A DNA stretch of 64,000 nt from Flavobacterium aquidurense (lineage in GTDB: Bacteria > Bacteroidota > Bacteroidia > Flavobacteriales > Flavobacteriaceae), in the NCBI GenBank assembly GCA_900107365.1, contig FNPS01000012.1, positions 1 to 64,000 of the forward strand, read 5' to 3'. Made by a program: the position numbers and the translations under genes. Of this stretch, positions 27,256-36,009 are shown piece by piece. Numbering within the stretch: the stretch's first letter is position 1; every line of letters begins with the position of its first letter. The notes beneath the pieces were generated by a model, which worked only from the letters and a program-made list of their open reading frames with translations, was not told where the DNA came from and did not search any database.

Positions 27256-27292
27256 TTAGCTGTAAATTATCCTTAATTAAGCATTTATTATC
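27256..27292 (-). promoter_or_regulatory. 37-nt direct-repeat motif, copy 3 (GH29 promoter)
   Basis: The minus strand reads GATAATAAATGCTTAATTAA then GGATAATTTACAGCTAA, with no gaps against the other copies. It is 165 nt upstream of GH29 at 27091. The AraC gene at 27505 lies just beyond. The remaining 27293-27504 sequence shows no gene. Confidence 0.65.
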
Positions 27293-27504
27293 TTTATAAT
27301 TAATTTCGCAAAAAGTCAAAAAAAGCGATCCGTCTCACTACTACATTATTGATTTTAAAAAAATATTCGACTTATAAAATAAATACGCAAAGACACTGCT
27401 GTATTTCGGAAAAACAAAACAGCATCATTAAAGAAAAGTTTTGGTTGTTATTTTACATCGAAAACAACATCGAAACAATGCTAATAACTAAGTAAAGAAA
27501 GAGG

Positions 27505-28380
27505 TTAAAACGCCTGAACTAAAGCATTTCTTCGATATTCCTTTGGAGTTGTTCCAATTAACTTCTTGAAGAGCTTATTGAAGTTAGAAGCAGTTTTGTA
27601 ACCACATTCGTAAGCAATTTCTGAAACTCCTAAATCTGTTTCAATAAGATACTTACAAGCATTTGAAACTCGTATTTCGTTTAGGTATTCTACAAAGGGC
27701 TTTTGGGTTTTAGCTTTAAACATTCTGCAAAAAGATGTTGGTGTCAAATGGGCTATTTTAGAAATTTCATCCAGTGATATTTCTTCCTTATAATTTGATT
27801 TTACATACTGAAAAACTGCTGCAAGCCGGTCATTTTTATTTTCATCACAGGCAGAAACATAGGAATTGTCATTAATATATCTAAGGTCTTTGCTTTTTGA
27901 CAAGAGAAATAAAATTTCTATGAGACCCATAACCACTTCAAAACCTTTCTTCTTTAGCAATTTTTCCATTTTTTTAGCAATAATCAAATTCGTTTGTCCT
28001 GAAATCGAAACTCCTTTTATGGCCTGTGAAAAAAACTTTTTGATTTCCAGTGCTTCCGGTAATTCATAAAAAGAATCACCAAAAAGATCCCTGCTAAAAT
28101 AGATTACAATAGCTTTAGCTTTTAAACTATTTATTCCCTTATAAAAAATTTCATCGTTAAGCCAAACATGCGGAATATCATCTCCCAGAAAAACCATATC
28201 ACCTGATTCAAAAGATTCTACCGAATTTCCGATGATGCGTTTTCCATGACTTTCTAAGATATAAACCAACTCAAATTCAGGGTGCGAATGAAAAGGCGAT
28301 TGAAAAAAAGATTCCTCGCGCGAAAACACAGATAGCGACGTATTAGTATAGGAAGCGATATTTGTTTTTACAATTTTCAT
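27505..28380 (-). CDS. AraC-family regulator with cupin sensor domain
   Basis: 291 residues. The N-terminal cupin-like part (about 15-100) has FHSHPEFELVYILESHGKRIIGN and DMVFLGDDIPHVW. The C-terminal double helix-turn-helix (about 190-287) reads ISLDEISKIAHLTPTSFCRMFK and VSEIAYECGYKTASNFNKLFKK, ending TTPKEYRR. This is the AraC branch that binds sugars through the cupin. It diverges from the hydrolase-AGA-GH29 operon and lies upstream of the GH29-mutarotase-SDR operon. 37-nt direct-repeat motifs flank it on both sides and recur before fucP and GH3, so it probably controls fucose and N-glycan genes. The effector is not readable. Confidence 0.92.
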   Translation of the reverse strand: MKIVKTNIASYTNTSLSVFSREESFFQSPFHSHPEFELVYILESHGKRIIGNSVESFESGDMVFLGDDIPHVWLNDEIFYKGINSLKAKAIVIYFSRDLFGDSFYELPEALEIKKFFSQAIKGVSISGQTNLIIAKKMEKLLKKKGFEVVMGLIEILFLLSKSKDLRYINDNSYVSACDENKNDRLAAVFQYVKSNYKEEISLDEISKIAHLTPTSFCRMFKAKTQKPFVEYLNEIRVSNACKYLIETDLGVSEIAYECGYKTASNFNKLFKKLIGTTPKEYRRNALVQAF

Positions 28381-28396
28381 TTTTTAGAATAACAAT

Positions 28397-28433
28397 GATA
28401 ATTAATAACTAAATAAGGATAATATTGAAGTAT
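28397..28433 (+). promoter_or_regulatory. 37-nt direct-repeat motif, copy 4 (hydrolase operon promoter)
   Basis: It reads GATAATTAATAACTAAATAA then GGATAATATTGAAGTAT, with half-sites GATAAT at 28397 and 28418, 21 nt apart. TAATATTG resembles a -7 box. This copy is on the plus strand, oriented toward the gene at 28648 as the other three point to their own genes. Confidence 0.7.
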
Positions 28434-28436
28434 TTA

Positions 28437-28450
28437 CTAAATTAATTTAG
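28437..28450. promoter_or_regulatory. Perfect 14-bp palindrome next to motif copy 4
   Basis: CTAAATTAATTTAG is a perfect palindrome three nt past the 37-nt motif. Its halves resemble those of the LacI-type sites, but TTAA replaces the central WCGW. It could be a variant operator. Confidence 0.45.
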
Positions 28451-28501
28451 ATATAATTTTATATTTCATAAAAAACAAAAATAACAAAAAATCTTAAGGA
28501 C

Positions 28502-28523
28502 ATTACTAAATCGATTTAATAAA
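28502..28523 (+). promoter_or_regulatory. LacI-type operator 1 before the hydrolase operon
   Basis: ATTACTAAAT-CG-ATTTAATAAA matches 8 of 10 positions. It is 80 nt from a second operator at 28582, which would allow looping or cooperative binding. Confidence 0.65.
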
Positions 28524-28581
28524 TTTAAAAAAACGTAAATTAATCGGAAATAAATTGTTAAATACCCTTTTTTGCTGCTTT

Positions 28582-28603
28582 TTAAGTAAAACGTTTTAGT
28601 AAA
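28582..28603 (+). promoter_or_regulatory. LacI-type operator 2 before the hydrolase operon
   Basis: TTAAGTAAAA-CG-TTTTAGTAAA matches 8 of 10 positions. It lies 44 nt upstream of the start codon, a repressing position. Consensus half-site over the set: TTACTAAAW next to CG. Confidence 0.7.
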
Positions 28604-28647
28604 AGTCTGAAAAATTGGAATAAAATAAAAAAAACAAACCCCGAAAA

Positions 28648-31104
28648 ATGAAAAAAGGACTTCTGATTTTCTCTATTTTCTTGTGCATAAATTCGATTGC
28701 ACAGACAAAAACGACCGGAAATGTTGTTGAATATTTTGGTAAAGAAAAAATTATTACCACTGCCGAAGGAAATGTTTTGTATCATTTTATAAATGGCTAT
28801 ACACTTCAAACTGAAAGCAGAACAGGTACACTTTTTAATGGACAAGATCCTATAGCGTGGCAATATGCTGTTGGGAAATTTGTAAATCCAAATAAAGAGA
28901 AAGGAAATTGGCAGGAAATTGAGGCAGATTCTGCCAAAGTTTTCAGTGGAAAACCTATGCGATCCGGTTTTCTATATACAGAATATAATGCTTCAAAAGA
29001 ACAAATCGTGCTACTGGAAACTACAGGAGGTACAAGAACCTATATTAATGGCCAGCCCCATGAAGGTGATCATTATGATTTTGGATACACTTTAGTTCCG
29101 TTTAAACTTCGCAAAGGTGTAAACGAATTTATTTATACCAAAGGCCGTTTTGGCCGTGTGAAATCGAAAATTATTGTGCCTTCAAAAAGTATTCAGTTTA
29201 CCAAACGTGATTTAACGCTTCCGGATGTTATCAATGGTGAAAAAGACGAAAAATGGGCTTCCATTCGTGTAATCAATGCAACGGAGAAAGATTTAAAAAA
29301 CCTTGTAATTACAGCCACTTTATCCGGCGGAGAAAAAGCTACATACGCAACTGATGCTATTATGCCTTTGTTTGTGAGAAAAGTAAAATTTAAAGTTCCG
29401 GCTGCAAAAGCTGATTTTACAGGAGAATTAAAGATGAACCTTACACTTTCAGATAAAAGCGGAAAAGTAATCGACAAAATAGAAATTACAATCCAACAAC
29501 GCGCTGCAACTGTGCATCACGAACGCACTTTTGTGAGTAAAGTAGACAACAGCGTACAGTATTATAGTGTCGCTCCGGCATTGGGAGCCGGACCAAAAGC
29601 GTTGGTCCTTTCAGTTCACGGTGCATCTGTTGAGGCTCGAAATCAGGCAAGAGCTTACAAACAAAAGGATTGGGTTCATATTGTTGCAGCTACAAATAGA
29701 CGCCCTTTTGGTTTTAACTGGGAAGATTGGGGTAGAATTGATGCTCTGGAAGTTTTAGCCGAAGCCAAAAAAGTATTCAACACTATTCCGAATCAGACGT
29801 ACTTAACCGGTCACTCAATGGGCGGTCACGGTACCTGGTTTTTAGGAACAACTTATCCGGGTAAATTTGCTGCTATTGCCCCTTGCGCCTCCTACCCTGA
29901 TATTTCGATGTACGGATCTGACAAAGGCGATGAAATGCATGATATGTTCAAAGCATTTGAGCCAATCAAACGTTCTGCCAATTCTGGTCGTGTTAAAAGC
30001 CTTGTACAAAACCTGAAACAAGGAGGGGTTTATATGCTGCATGGCGATGCCGATTCGACTGTTCCTATTTCGCAGGTTCGGGAAATGCGCCAGATTTTAG
30101 GCACTTTTCATCCTAACTTTTGTTATTACGAGTATCCTGGAGGAGAGCATTGGTATGGCGATCATTCTGTAGACTGGTTTCCAATATTTGAATTCTTCAA
30201 GCGCCAAACCATTCCAACAAACAAAGAAGTCAAAGAAATTGATTTTCACACCGCAACTCCAGCCGTTTCTTCAACAGATTACTGGATAAAACTACAACAG
30301 CAAATTCGCCCTTTTGATTTTTCTACTATCAATGCAAAAATTGACAAGCAGCAAATTAACATTAAAACAGTAAATGTTTCGGTAATGGAACTCGATTTGG
30401 TTTCTTTAGAATTAAAAGGAGAAATTACCTTAAATATTGATGATCAGCTGCTAAAAACAACTTCGGATAAAAAAGCTATCCTGAATTTGAAAGACGGAAA
30501 ATGGGTTTTGATAAACGAAATCAATACAGCCGAAAAGTATGCAGAACGTCAGGGCGGATTCAAATTTGCATTCGATAATAATGTTGTTTTTGTTTATGCG
30601 ACAGGCGGTTCTGCTTCAGAACGCGATTGGTATTTAAACAGAGCCCGCTTTGACGCCGAAACTTTTTATTACAGAGGGAATGGAAGTATTGACGTGATCT
30701 CGGACAAAGAATTTTCATTGGAAAAATACAAAGACAGAAACGTCGTGATTTATGGAAATGCAGTTAACAATAGCGCCTGGAATTTATTACTGAAAAATGC
30801 TCCAGTTCAAATTGACAATCAACAAATAAAAGTGGGTGACAAAGTGTTAAAAGGAGCTGATTTAGCAGCTTATTTTGTTGTACCAAGAAAAGACAGTAAA
30901 ACGGCAATGGTAGGCGTTGTGGCAGGAACTTCTGAAAAAGGAATGAAGGCGACTTGGGCAAACAACTATATCTCAGGAATTACAGGATTTCCGGATGTCA
31001 TGATATTTAAGGCTGATTTACTTTTAAATGGATTACCGGATATGAAAGTAAGCGGTTTCTTTGATAATGAATGGTCTGCCAAAACGTTAGAATTTTTCAA
31101 TTAA
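28648..31104 (+). CDS. Secreted alpha/beta hydrolase (prolyl-oligopeptidase/esterase type)
   Basis: 818 residues with a signal peptide (1-18, ending NSIAQ). The first 290 residues are beta-rich with no family I recognise (HFINGYTLQTESRTGTLFNG). An alpha/beta hydrolase domain follows (about 300-540): nucleophile Ser390 in TGHSMGGHGTWF, acid in GDADSTVP near residue 467, His in GGEHWYGDH near residue 500. The last 280 residues form a further beta-rich region with no obvious match. It leads an operon with glycosylasparaginase and two fucosidases. An esterase that removes acyl groups from glycans, or a peptidase for glycopeptides, would fit. The catalytic domain is sure, the substrate unknown. 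Confidence 0.85.
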   Translation: MKKGLLIFSIFLCINSIAQTKTTGNVVEYFGKEKIITTAEGNVLYHFINGYTLQTESRTGTLFNGQDPIAWQYAVGKFVNPNKEKGNWQEIEADSAKVFSGKPMRSGFLYTEYNASKEQIVLLETTGGTRTYINGQPHEGDHYDFGYTLVPFKLRKGVNEFIYTKGRFGRVKSKIIVPSKSIQFTKRDLTLPDVINGEKDEKWASIRVINATEKDLKNLVITATLSGGEKATYATDAIMPLFVRKVKFKVPAAKADFTGELKMNLTLSDKSGKVIDKIEITIQQRAATVHHERTFVSKVDNSVQYYSVAPALGAGPKALVLSVHGASVEARNQARAYKQKDWVHIVAATNRRPFGFNWEDWGRIDALEVLAEAKKVFNTIPNQTYLTGHSMGGHGTWFLGTTYPGKFAAIAPCASYPDISMYGSDKGDEMHDMFKAFEPIKRSANSGRVKSLVQNLKQGGVYMLHGDADSTVPISQVREMRQILGTFHPNFCYYEYPGGEHWYGDHSVDWFPIFEFFKRQTIPTNKEVKEIDFHTATPAVSSTDYWIKLQQQIRPFDFSTINAKIDKQQINIKTVNVSVMELDLVSLELKGEITLNIDDQLLKTTSDKKAILNLKDGKWVLINEINTAEKYAERQGGFKFAFDNNVVFVYATGGSASERDWYLNRARFDAETFYYRGNGSIDVISDKEFSLEKYKDRNVVIYGNAVNNSAWNLLLKNAPVQIDNQQIKVGDKVLKGADLAAYFVVPRKDSKTAMVGVVAGTSEKGMKATWANNYISGITGFPDVMIFKADLLLNGLPDMKVSGFFDNEWSAKTLEFFN

Positions 31105-31214
31105 AAACAACTATGCAATTATAGCTAAAATAAAATCTTCTATTATTGCGGATTCAAAGAAAATAGAAGCAAAAATTTATGATTTTTATGCTAGAAAGCA
31201 GAGTAGAAAATTAA

Positions 31215-31236
31215 TTTACTAATACGATTTAGTAAT
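31215..31236 (+). promoter_or_regulatory. LacI-type operator before glycosylasparaginase
   Basis: TTTACTAATA-CG-ATTTAGTAAT has intact outer halves (TTACTAA and TTAGTAA). It lies 52 nt upstream of the AGA start, suggesting an internal promoter in the operon. Confidence 0.65.
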
Positions 31237-31288
31237 TAAATAAAAACACTTATTTTTAGCACCAAAAGCAAATAAAAAGACACAACAT

Positions 31289-32296
31289 ATGAACAATCGT
31301 AGAAACTTTCTTAAAACAGCTGCAATGGCTTCGGCTGCTGTAGCGCTAAGTTCCTTCACCGGGAAACCAGAAGAGAACGAAGAGCCTAATACTATTCTTT
31401 CTGATGGAAAAATAAGAAAACCAATCGTACTTTCTACCTGGAATTTTGGTTTAAAAGCCAATGAAGCAGCCTGGGAAGTATTGAAAAAAGGCGGACGTGC
31501 CTTAGATGCCGTAGAAGCAGGAGTAAAAATCCCTGAAGGTGATCCGACAGAAAGAAGTGTTGGTTACGGTGGAAGACCTGACAGAGACGGACGTGTAACC
31601 CTAGATGCCTGTATTATGGATGAAATGTCTAATATTGGTTCTGTGGGGTGTCTGGAATTTATCAAACATCCAATTTCTGTTGCTCGGGCTGTGATGGAAA
31701 AAACGCCACACGTTATGTTGGTTGGTGACGGAGCGCTTCAATTTGCTTTGGCACAAGGTTTTCCAAAAGAAAATTTATTGGTTCCGGATTCTGAAAGAGA
31801 ATGGAAAGAATGGCTAAAAACTTCTGAATATAAACCCATTGCTAATATTGAAAATCACGATACTATAGGGATGATTGCTTTAGATGCTGATGGAAATCTT
31901 TCCGGAGCTTGTACCACCAGCGGAATGGCATTTAAAATGCACGGCCGTTTAGGCGATTCTCCTATTATTGGTGCCGGTTTGTATGTAGATAACGAAATTG
32001 GCGCTGCAACTGCGACCGGTCACGGTGAAGAAGTAATCAGAATTTCAGGAAGTCATTTGGTTGTTGAATTGATGCGTCAGGGAAGATCTCCGCAAAAAGC
32101 ATGTGAAGAAGCTGTTTTGAGAGTGGTGAAGCTGATGAAAAACAGAAATAAAAATTTAAAAGATATTCAGGTTGGGTTTATTGCTTTAAACAAAAAAGGT
32201 GATTATGGTTCTTATTGCGTTCAGAGTGGTTTTAATTACGCCGTTTATGATGAAACCGGGAACAAATTGATCAATCCTGAGTTTTACATAAAATAA
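31289..32296 (+). CDS. N4-(beta-N-acetylglucosaminyl)-L-asparaginase
   Basis: 335 residues with a twin-arginine signal (NRRNFLKTAAMASAAVALSS). It is a glycosylasparaginase of the Ntn-hydrolase type: autocleavage would occur before Thr192 in ENHDTIGMIALD, exposing the catalytic threonine, as in the Elizabethkingia (Flavobacterium meningosepticum) enzyme. SGMAFKMHGRLGDSPIIGAG and the GHGEEVIR segment complete the active site. It splits GlcNAc-Asn into aspartate and the aminosugar, the last step for Asn-linked glycan stubs. Together with PNGase this gives two different ways to cut the glycan-Asn link. The Tat signal implies export to the periplasm after folding. Confidence 0.93.
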   Translation: MNNRRNFLKTAAMASAAVALSSFTGKPEENEEPNTILSDGKIRKPIVLSTWNFGLKANEAAWEVLKKGGRALDAVEAGVKIPEGDPTERSVGYGGRPDRDGRVTLDACIMDEMSNIGSVGCLEFIKHPISVARAVMEKTPHVMLVGDGALQFALAQGFPKENLLVPDSEREWKEWLKTSEYKPIANIENHDTIGMIALDADGNLSGACTTSGMAFKMHGRLGDSPIIGAGLYVDNEIGAATATGHGEEVIRISGSHLVVELMRQGRSPQKACEEAVLRVVKLMKNRNKNLKDIQVGFIALNKKGDYGSYCVQSGFNYAVYDETGNKLINPEFYIK

Positions 32297-32326
32297 TCTG
32301 CAATAACTACTTACCAAAAACTAAAA

Positions 32327-33775
32327 ATGAAAAATAGATTCAAATTATTATATACGGCATTTGTCTGCGCCAGTGCTCTTTCGCTTCACGCGCAAGGTGA
32401 TTTCAGCATGAAAGCCGATAAAACCGAAGAAGAAGGCTACGTGTGGACAAAGGACCCTTTAGTAAAAGCTAATCTGGACAAATGGCAGGGTTATAAATTT
32501 GGTGTCCTGATTCATATGGGGCTTTATACACAGTTGGGAACAGTAGAATCATGGGGATTGGCTCCGGAAGATTGGGTAACCAGAGATGGTTATGATGATT
32601 ATTACAAATATGCCACCGATTACAGAAATACAAAATTCAAATTAAATCCGACGAATTTAAACGCTGAAAAATGGGCGAAAATGTTCAAAAACGCCGGAGC
32701 AAAATATATGATTTTTACGTCGAAACATCATGATGGATTCTGTATGTATGATTCGAAATATACCGATTTCAAAATTACGAATCCGGAATTACCGTATGCT
32801 AAAAATCCAAAAGCAGATGTATTAAAAGATGTATTGGATGCTTCAAGAAAAGAAGGTTTGGCTGTTGGCGTTTATTTCTCAAAACCGGACTGGACGACAG
32901 AAAATTTCTGGTGGTCCTATTATCCTCCAAAAGACAGAAATCCTACTTATGACATCAAAAAATTTCCTGAAAGATGGCAAAGTTATGTACAATACACCCA
33001 AAATCAGTTGAACGAATTGACTACCAATTACGGAAAAGTGGATATTCTTTGGCTTGACGGATGTTGGGTTCGACCATTATCCACTATCAATAAAAAAGTA
33101 GAAGACTTTTGCAAATATCCGTATGATATGGATATCAATATGAAATTGATTGCAGAAAAAGCACGTCAAAAACAACCTGGAATGTTGGTTGTAGATCGTT
33201 GGGTTCCGAGTGAGTATGAAAATTATTTAACACCGGAACAAAAAACACCTGAGAAACCATTAAGTGTGCCGTGGGAAAGTTGTATTACCCTTGGAGGAGC
33301 CTGGGGATGGGTACCAAATGATCATTACAAATCTTCAAAAGAAGTAATTCAATTGATGACTAATATTGTGGTAAAAGGCGGAAATCTTTTATTAGGTGTT
33401 GGGCCGGATGCTAAGGGGGAGTTTGATCCTAAAATTGAAACTACTTTAGCTAATGTTGGGAAATGGTTAGCTGTAAACGGTGAGGCTATTTATGATACTA
33501 AACCTGTTGCCCCTTATTTAGATGAAAAAGTGGGTTATACACAGAAAGGAAAATCAATTTACGGAATTTACATGCCCGCCAAAGACGAAAAAGAATTACC
33601 TGCTGAGATCAGCATCAAAACGGACAGTAAAGGCAATTTGAAAGCTTCTTTACTAAATAACAAACAAAAACTCACCAGTAAAAAAGTCGATGGCGGAATC
33701 GTTGTTACAATCCCGAAAGAATTGAGGACTTCATTAGCGAGTCAGGAAGCGGTGGTAATTAAAGTAACGCAATAA
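32327..33775 (+). CDS. GH29 alpha-L-fucosidase, secreted (paralogue of 25667)
   Basis: 482 residues; signal peptide (1-22, ending LSLHAQG). GH29 motifs are YKFGVLIHMGLYTQLG, YMIFTSKHHDGFCMYDSKY and nucleophile Asp244 in ILWLDGCWVRP. It is closely similar to the enzyme at 25667, down to identical segments such as ESWGLAPEDWVTR. A nine-residue longer loop after WVRP contains two unique features, FCKYPYD and an extra Cys. The pair looks like a local duplication on both sides of AraC-hydrolase-AGA. It is 30 nt after the AGA gene. Different aglycon preferences are likely. Confidence 0.94.
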   Translation: MKNRFKLLYTAFVCASALSLHAQGDFSMKADKTEEEGYVWTKDPLVKANLDKWQGYKFGVLIHMGLYTQLGTVESWGLAPEDWVTRDGYDDYYKYATDYRNTKFKLNPTNLNAEKWAKMFKNAGAKYMIFTSKHHDGFCMYDSKYTDFKITNPELPYAKNPKADVLKDVLDASRKEGLAVGVYFSKPDWTTENFWWSYYPPKDRNPTYDIKKFPERWQSYVQYTQNQLNELTTNYGKVDILWLDGCWVRPLSTINKKVEDFCKYPYDMDINMKLIAEKARQKQPGMLVVDRWVPSEYENYLTPEQKTPEKPLSVPWESCITLGGAWGWVPNDHYKSSKEVIQLMTNIVVKGGNLLLGVGPDAKGEFDPKIETTLANVGKWLAVNGEAIYDTKPVAPYLDEKVGYTQKGKSIYGIYMPAKDEKELPAEISIKTDSKGNLKASLLNNKQKLTSKKVDGGIVVTIPKELRTSLASQEAVVIKVTQ

Positions 33776-33790
33776 GAGATATCAGATCAA

Positions 33791-35914
33791 ATGAAAAAAC
33801 TACTATTAACTTTCTTAGGATGTTTTGCCTTTTTATCCATGACAGCGCAGAAAATTGGCCCGCCAGCTCCTTATGGGGCATTGCCAACAGAACCGCAATT
33901 GCGTTGGCAGGAATTGGAACAATATGTTTTGGTGCATTTTACGCCAACCACTTTTCAGAATAAAGAATGGGGATATGGCGATGCTGATCCTAAGATCTTT
34001 AATCCAACAAAATTTGATGCGAGTCAGATTGTGAATGCTGCCAAAGATGGCGGTTTTAAAGGCGTTATTTTTGTTGCCAAACATCACGATGGATTTTGTT
34101 TATGGCCAACCAAAACAACAGCTTACAACATTAGTGCAAGCCCTTTCCGTGACGGAAAAGGCGATATGGTAAAAGAATTCGAAGTTGCAGCTCGTAAGGC
34201 CGGAATGAAATTTGGTCTTTATTGCTCGCCTTGGGATCGAAATAATGAAGATTATGGGAAACCTGAATACGTAGAAAAATACCGAAATCAGTTAAAAGAA
34301 TTGTACACTAATTATGGTAATCTATTCATTACCTGGTTTGATGGCGCTAATGGCGGAGACGGTTATTATGGTGGAAAAAACGAAAAAAGAAACATAGACC
34401 GATCTACTTATTATGGCTGGGACACTACCTGGGGAATATCTCGTAAGCTGCAGCCAGGCGCGGTTATCTTTGCTGATAATGGCGATGTGCGCTGGGTGGG
34501 TAATGAAAGAGGTTTTGCAAATGAAACTTCATGGGCCACTTTTACCCCGGAACCAATAGCAGGCAAAACCGTAGCCGTTCCCGGAGAAACCGATTCGGAC
34601 AAAGCGCAGGGAGGAACACGAAACGGTAAATTTTGGAAACCGGCTGAATGTGATGTTCCTCTTAGAAATGGCTGGTTTTATCACGCTAATGAAGACAATA
34701 ATGTGAAATCAGTTTCGGAGTTATTTGAAATTTACTTAAAATCTGTTGGAAGAGGTGCTGGTATGGATATCGGAATTGCACCAAATACAGATGGTCTGTT
34801 ACATCAGAATGATGTTAAGAGTCTGAAAGATTTTGGTGATTTTCTAAAGAAATTATTCGCTGATAATCTTGCACAATCAGCTGTTATTACGGCTTCTGAG
34901 GTTCGAGGTGAAAATCAGATCTTTTTTGGAACCAAAAACCTGACTGATAATGACCGCTATTCGTATTGGGCAACCAGTGATGAAGTAAAAAAAGCAACCG
35001 TGACTCTAGAATGGCACAAAGAACAAACATTTAACATCATCCGTTTACGAGAAAACATCAAATTGGGCCAACGCATTGAAAAAGTCGAAATTGATGCTTT
35101 TATCAATGGAATTTGGAAAAAAGTAGGCGAAGTTACCAGTATTGGTGCTAACCGACTGCTGCGTTTACCAAATTATATCACAACTTCAAAATTGAGAATT
35201 ACTATTAAAGAATCTCCTGTTTGTATTGCTTTAAGCGATATTGGAGTTTTTAGAGAGCCAGAATTATTGCCACTTCCAAAAATTAAAAGAGACAAAGAGG
35301 GGAATGTTTCAATCACTACGGAAACTAGTGTAAATCACATTCGCTACACAATCGACGGAACAGAACCTACTGCACAATCGCCAATTTTTGTAAGCCCGTT
35401 TCCTTTTTTAACCTCAGGTAATGTCAAAGCCAAATCTTTTGGAACAGACATGAAATCTGGTGAAACTGCCATTCAATCCTTCAACGTTTACAAAAAAGAC
35501 TGGAAAATAGTTACGGTCTCTTTTGAAAATGAGGAAAAGGAATCAGCCTTAAACGCTATTGATGAAAATGCCGAAACTTTCTGGAGTACCGCTGATAATA
35601 CATCATTAACACCTTTACCTCAATTCATAGTTATTGATATGGGACAGGAAATGGAATTCACAACTTTATCGTATTTACCACGCCATAATGGAACGGGTGG
35701 AATTGTAAAGAATTACCAATGGGAAATAAGTACTGACGGTATAAACTGGACAACGGTTGCAGAAGGTGAATTTGCTAATATCAAAAGCAATCCGGTGGAG
35801 CAAAACATCATTTTAAAATCAGTGGCGAAAGCGAGATACATTAAGTTTATTGGAAAAACCAGTGTAGATGGAAGGTATATTTCTATCGCTGAAATTGGTA
35901 TAAAAACAAAATAA
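33791..35914 (+). CDS. GH29 alpha-L-fucosidase with C-terminal F5/8 type C domain
   Basis: 707 residues; signal peptide (1-19, ending SMTAQ). The GH29 barrel shows FVAKHHDGFCLWPTK and nucleophile Asp184 in FITWFDGANGGDGYYGG, typical of the GH29-B (alpha-1,3/4) branch, as is NGWFYHANED. After about residue 350 come a beta domain, a chitobiase-C-terminal-like segment (IRYTIDGTEPTAQSPIF, about 510-560) and an F5/8 type C/CBM32-like domain (about 575-705; ARYIKFIGKTSVDGRYISIAEIG). It is the last gene of the operon, 15 nt after its neighbour. It may act on Lewis-type fucose next to galactose (inference). Confidence 0.93.
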   Translation: MKKLLLTFLGCFAFLSMTAQKIGPPAPYGALPTEPQLRWQELEQYVLVHFTPTTFQNKEWGYGDADPKIFNPTKFDASQIVNAAKDGGFKGVIFVAKHHDGFCLWPTKTTAYNISASPFRDGKGDMVKEFEVAARKAGMKFGLYCSPWDRNNEDYGKPEYVEKYRNQLKELYTNYGNLFITWFDGANGGDGYYGGKNEKRNIDRSTYYGWDTTWGISRKLQPGAVIFADNGDVRWVGNERGFANETSWATFTPEPIAGKTVAVPGETDSDKAQGGTRNGKFWKPAECDVPLRNGWFYHANEDNNVKSVSELFEIYLKSVGRGAGMDIGIAPNTDGLLHQNDVKSLKDFGDFLKKLFADNLAQSAVITASEVRGENQIFFGTKNLTDNDRYSYWATSDEVKKATVTLEWHKEQTFNIIRLRENIKLGQRIEKVEIDAFINGIWKKVGEVTSIGANRLLRLPNYITTSKLRITIKESPVCIALSDIGVFREPELLPLPKIKRDKEGNVSITTETSVNHIRYTIDGTEPTAQSPIFVSPFPFLTSGNVKAKSFGTDMKSGETAIQSFNVYKKDWKIVTVSFENEEKESALNAIDENAETFWSTADNTSLTPLPQFIVIDMGQEMEFTTLSYLPRHNGTGGIVKNYQWEISTDGINWTTVAEGEFANIKSNPVEQNIILKSVAKARYIKFIGKTSVDGRYISIAEIGIKTK

Positions 35915-35951
35915 TCCTGTTTGTTTTACAGAGATTCGAATACAAAAAAAG

Positions 35952-35972
35952 TCCATTCATACGGTGAATGGA
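35952..35972 (+). terminator. Terminator of the hydrolase-AGA-GH29 operon
   Basis: Stem TCCATTCA (35952-35959) with TGAATGGA (35965-35972), followed by eight Ts. An A run on the other side lets it serve the minus-strand gene at 36010 as well. Confidence 0.9.
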
Positions 35973-36009
35973 TTTTTTTTATTGTGTATAAAGAGTTAAG
36001 AGTGTTCCA

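Noticed and set aside
25667..33775. Insertion-sequence-mediated duplication of the two GH29 genes
   Set aside because: No transposase, inverted ends or target duplication is seen; ordinary ancient duplication explains the pair.
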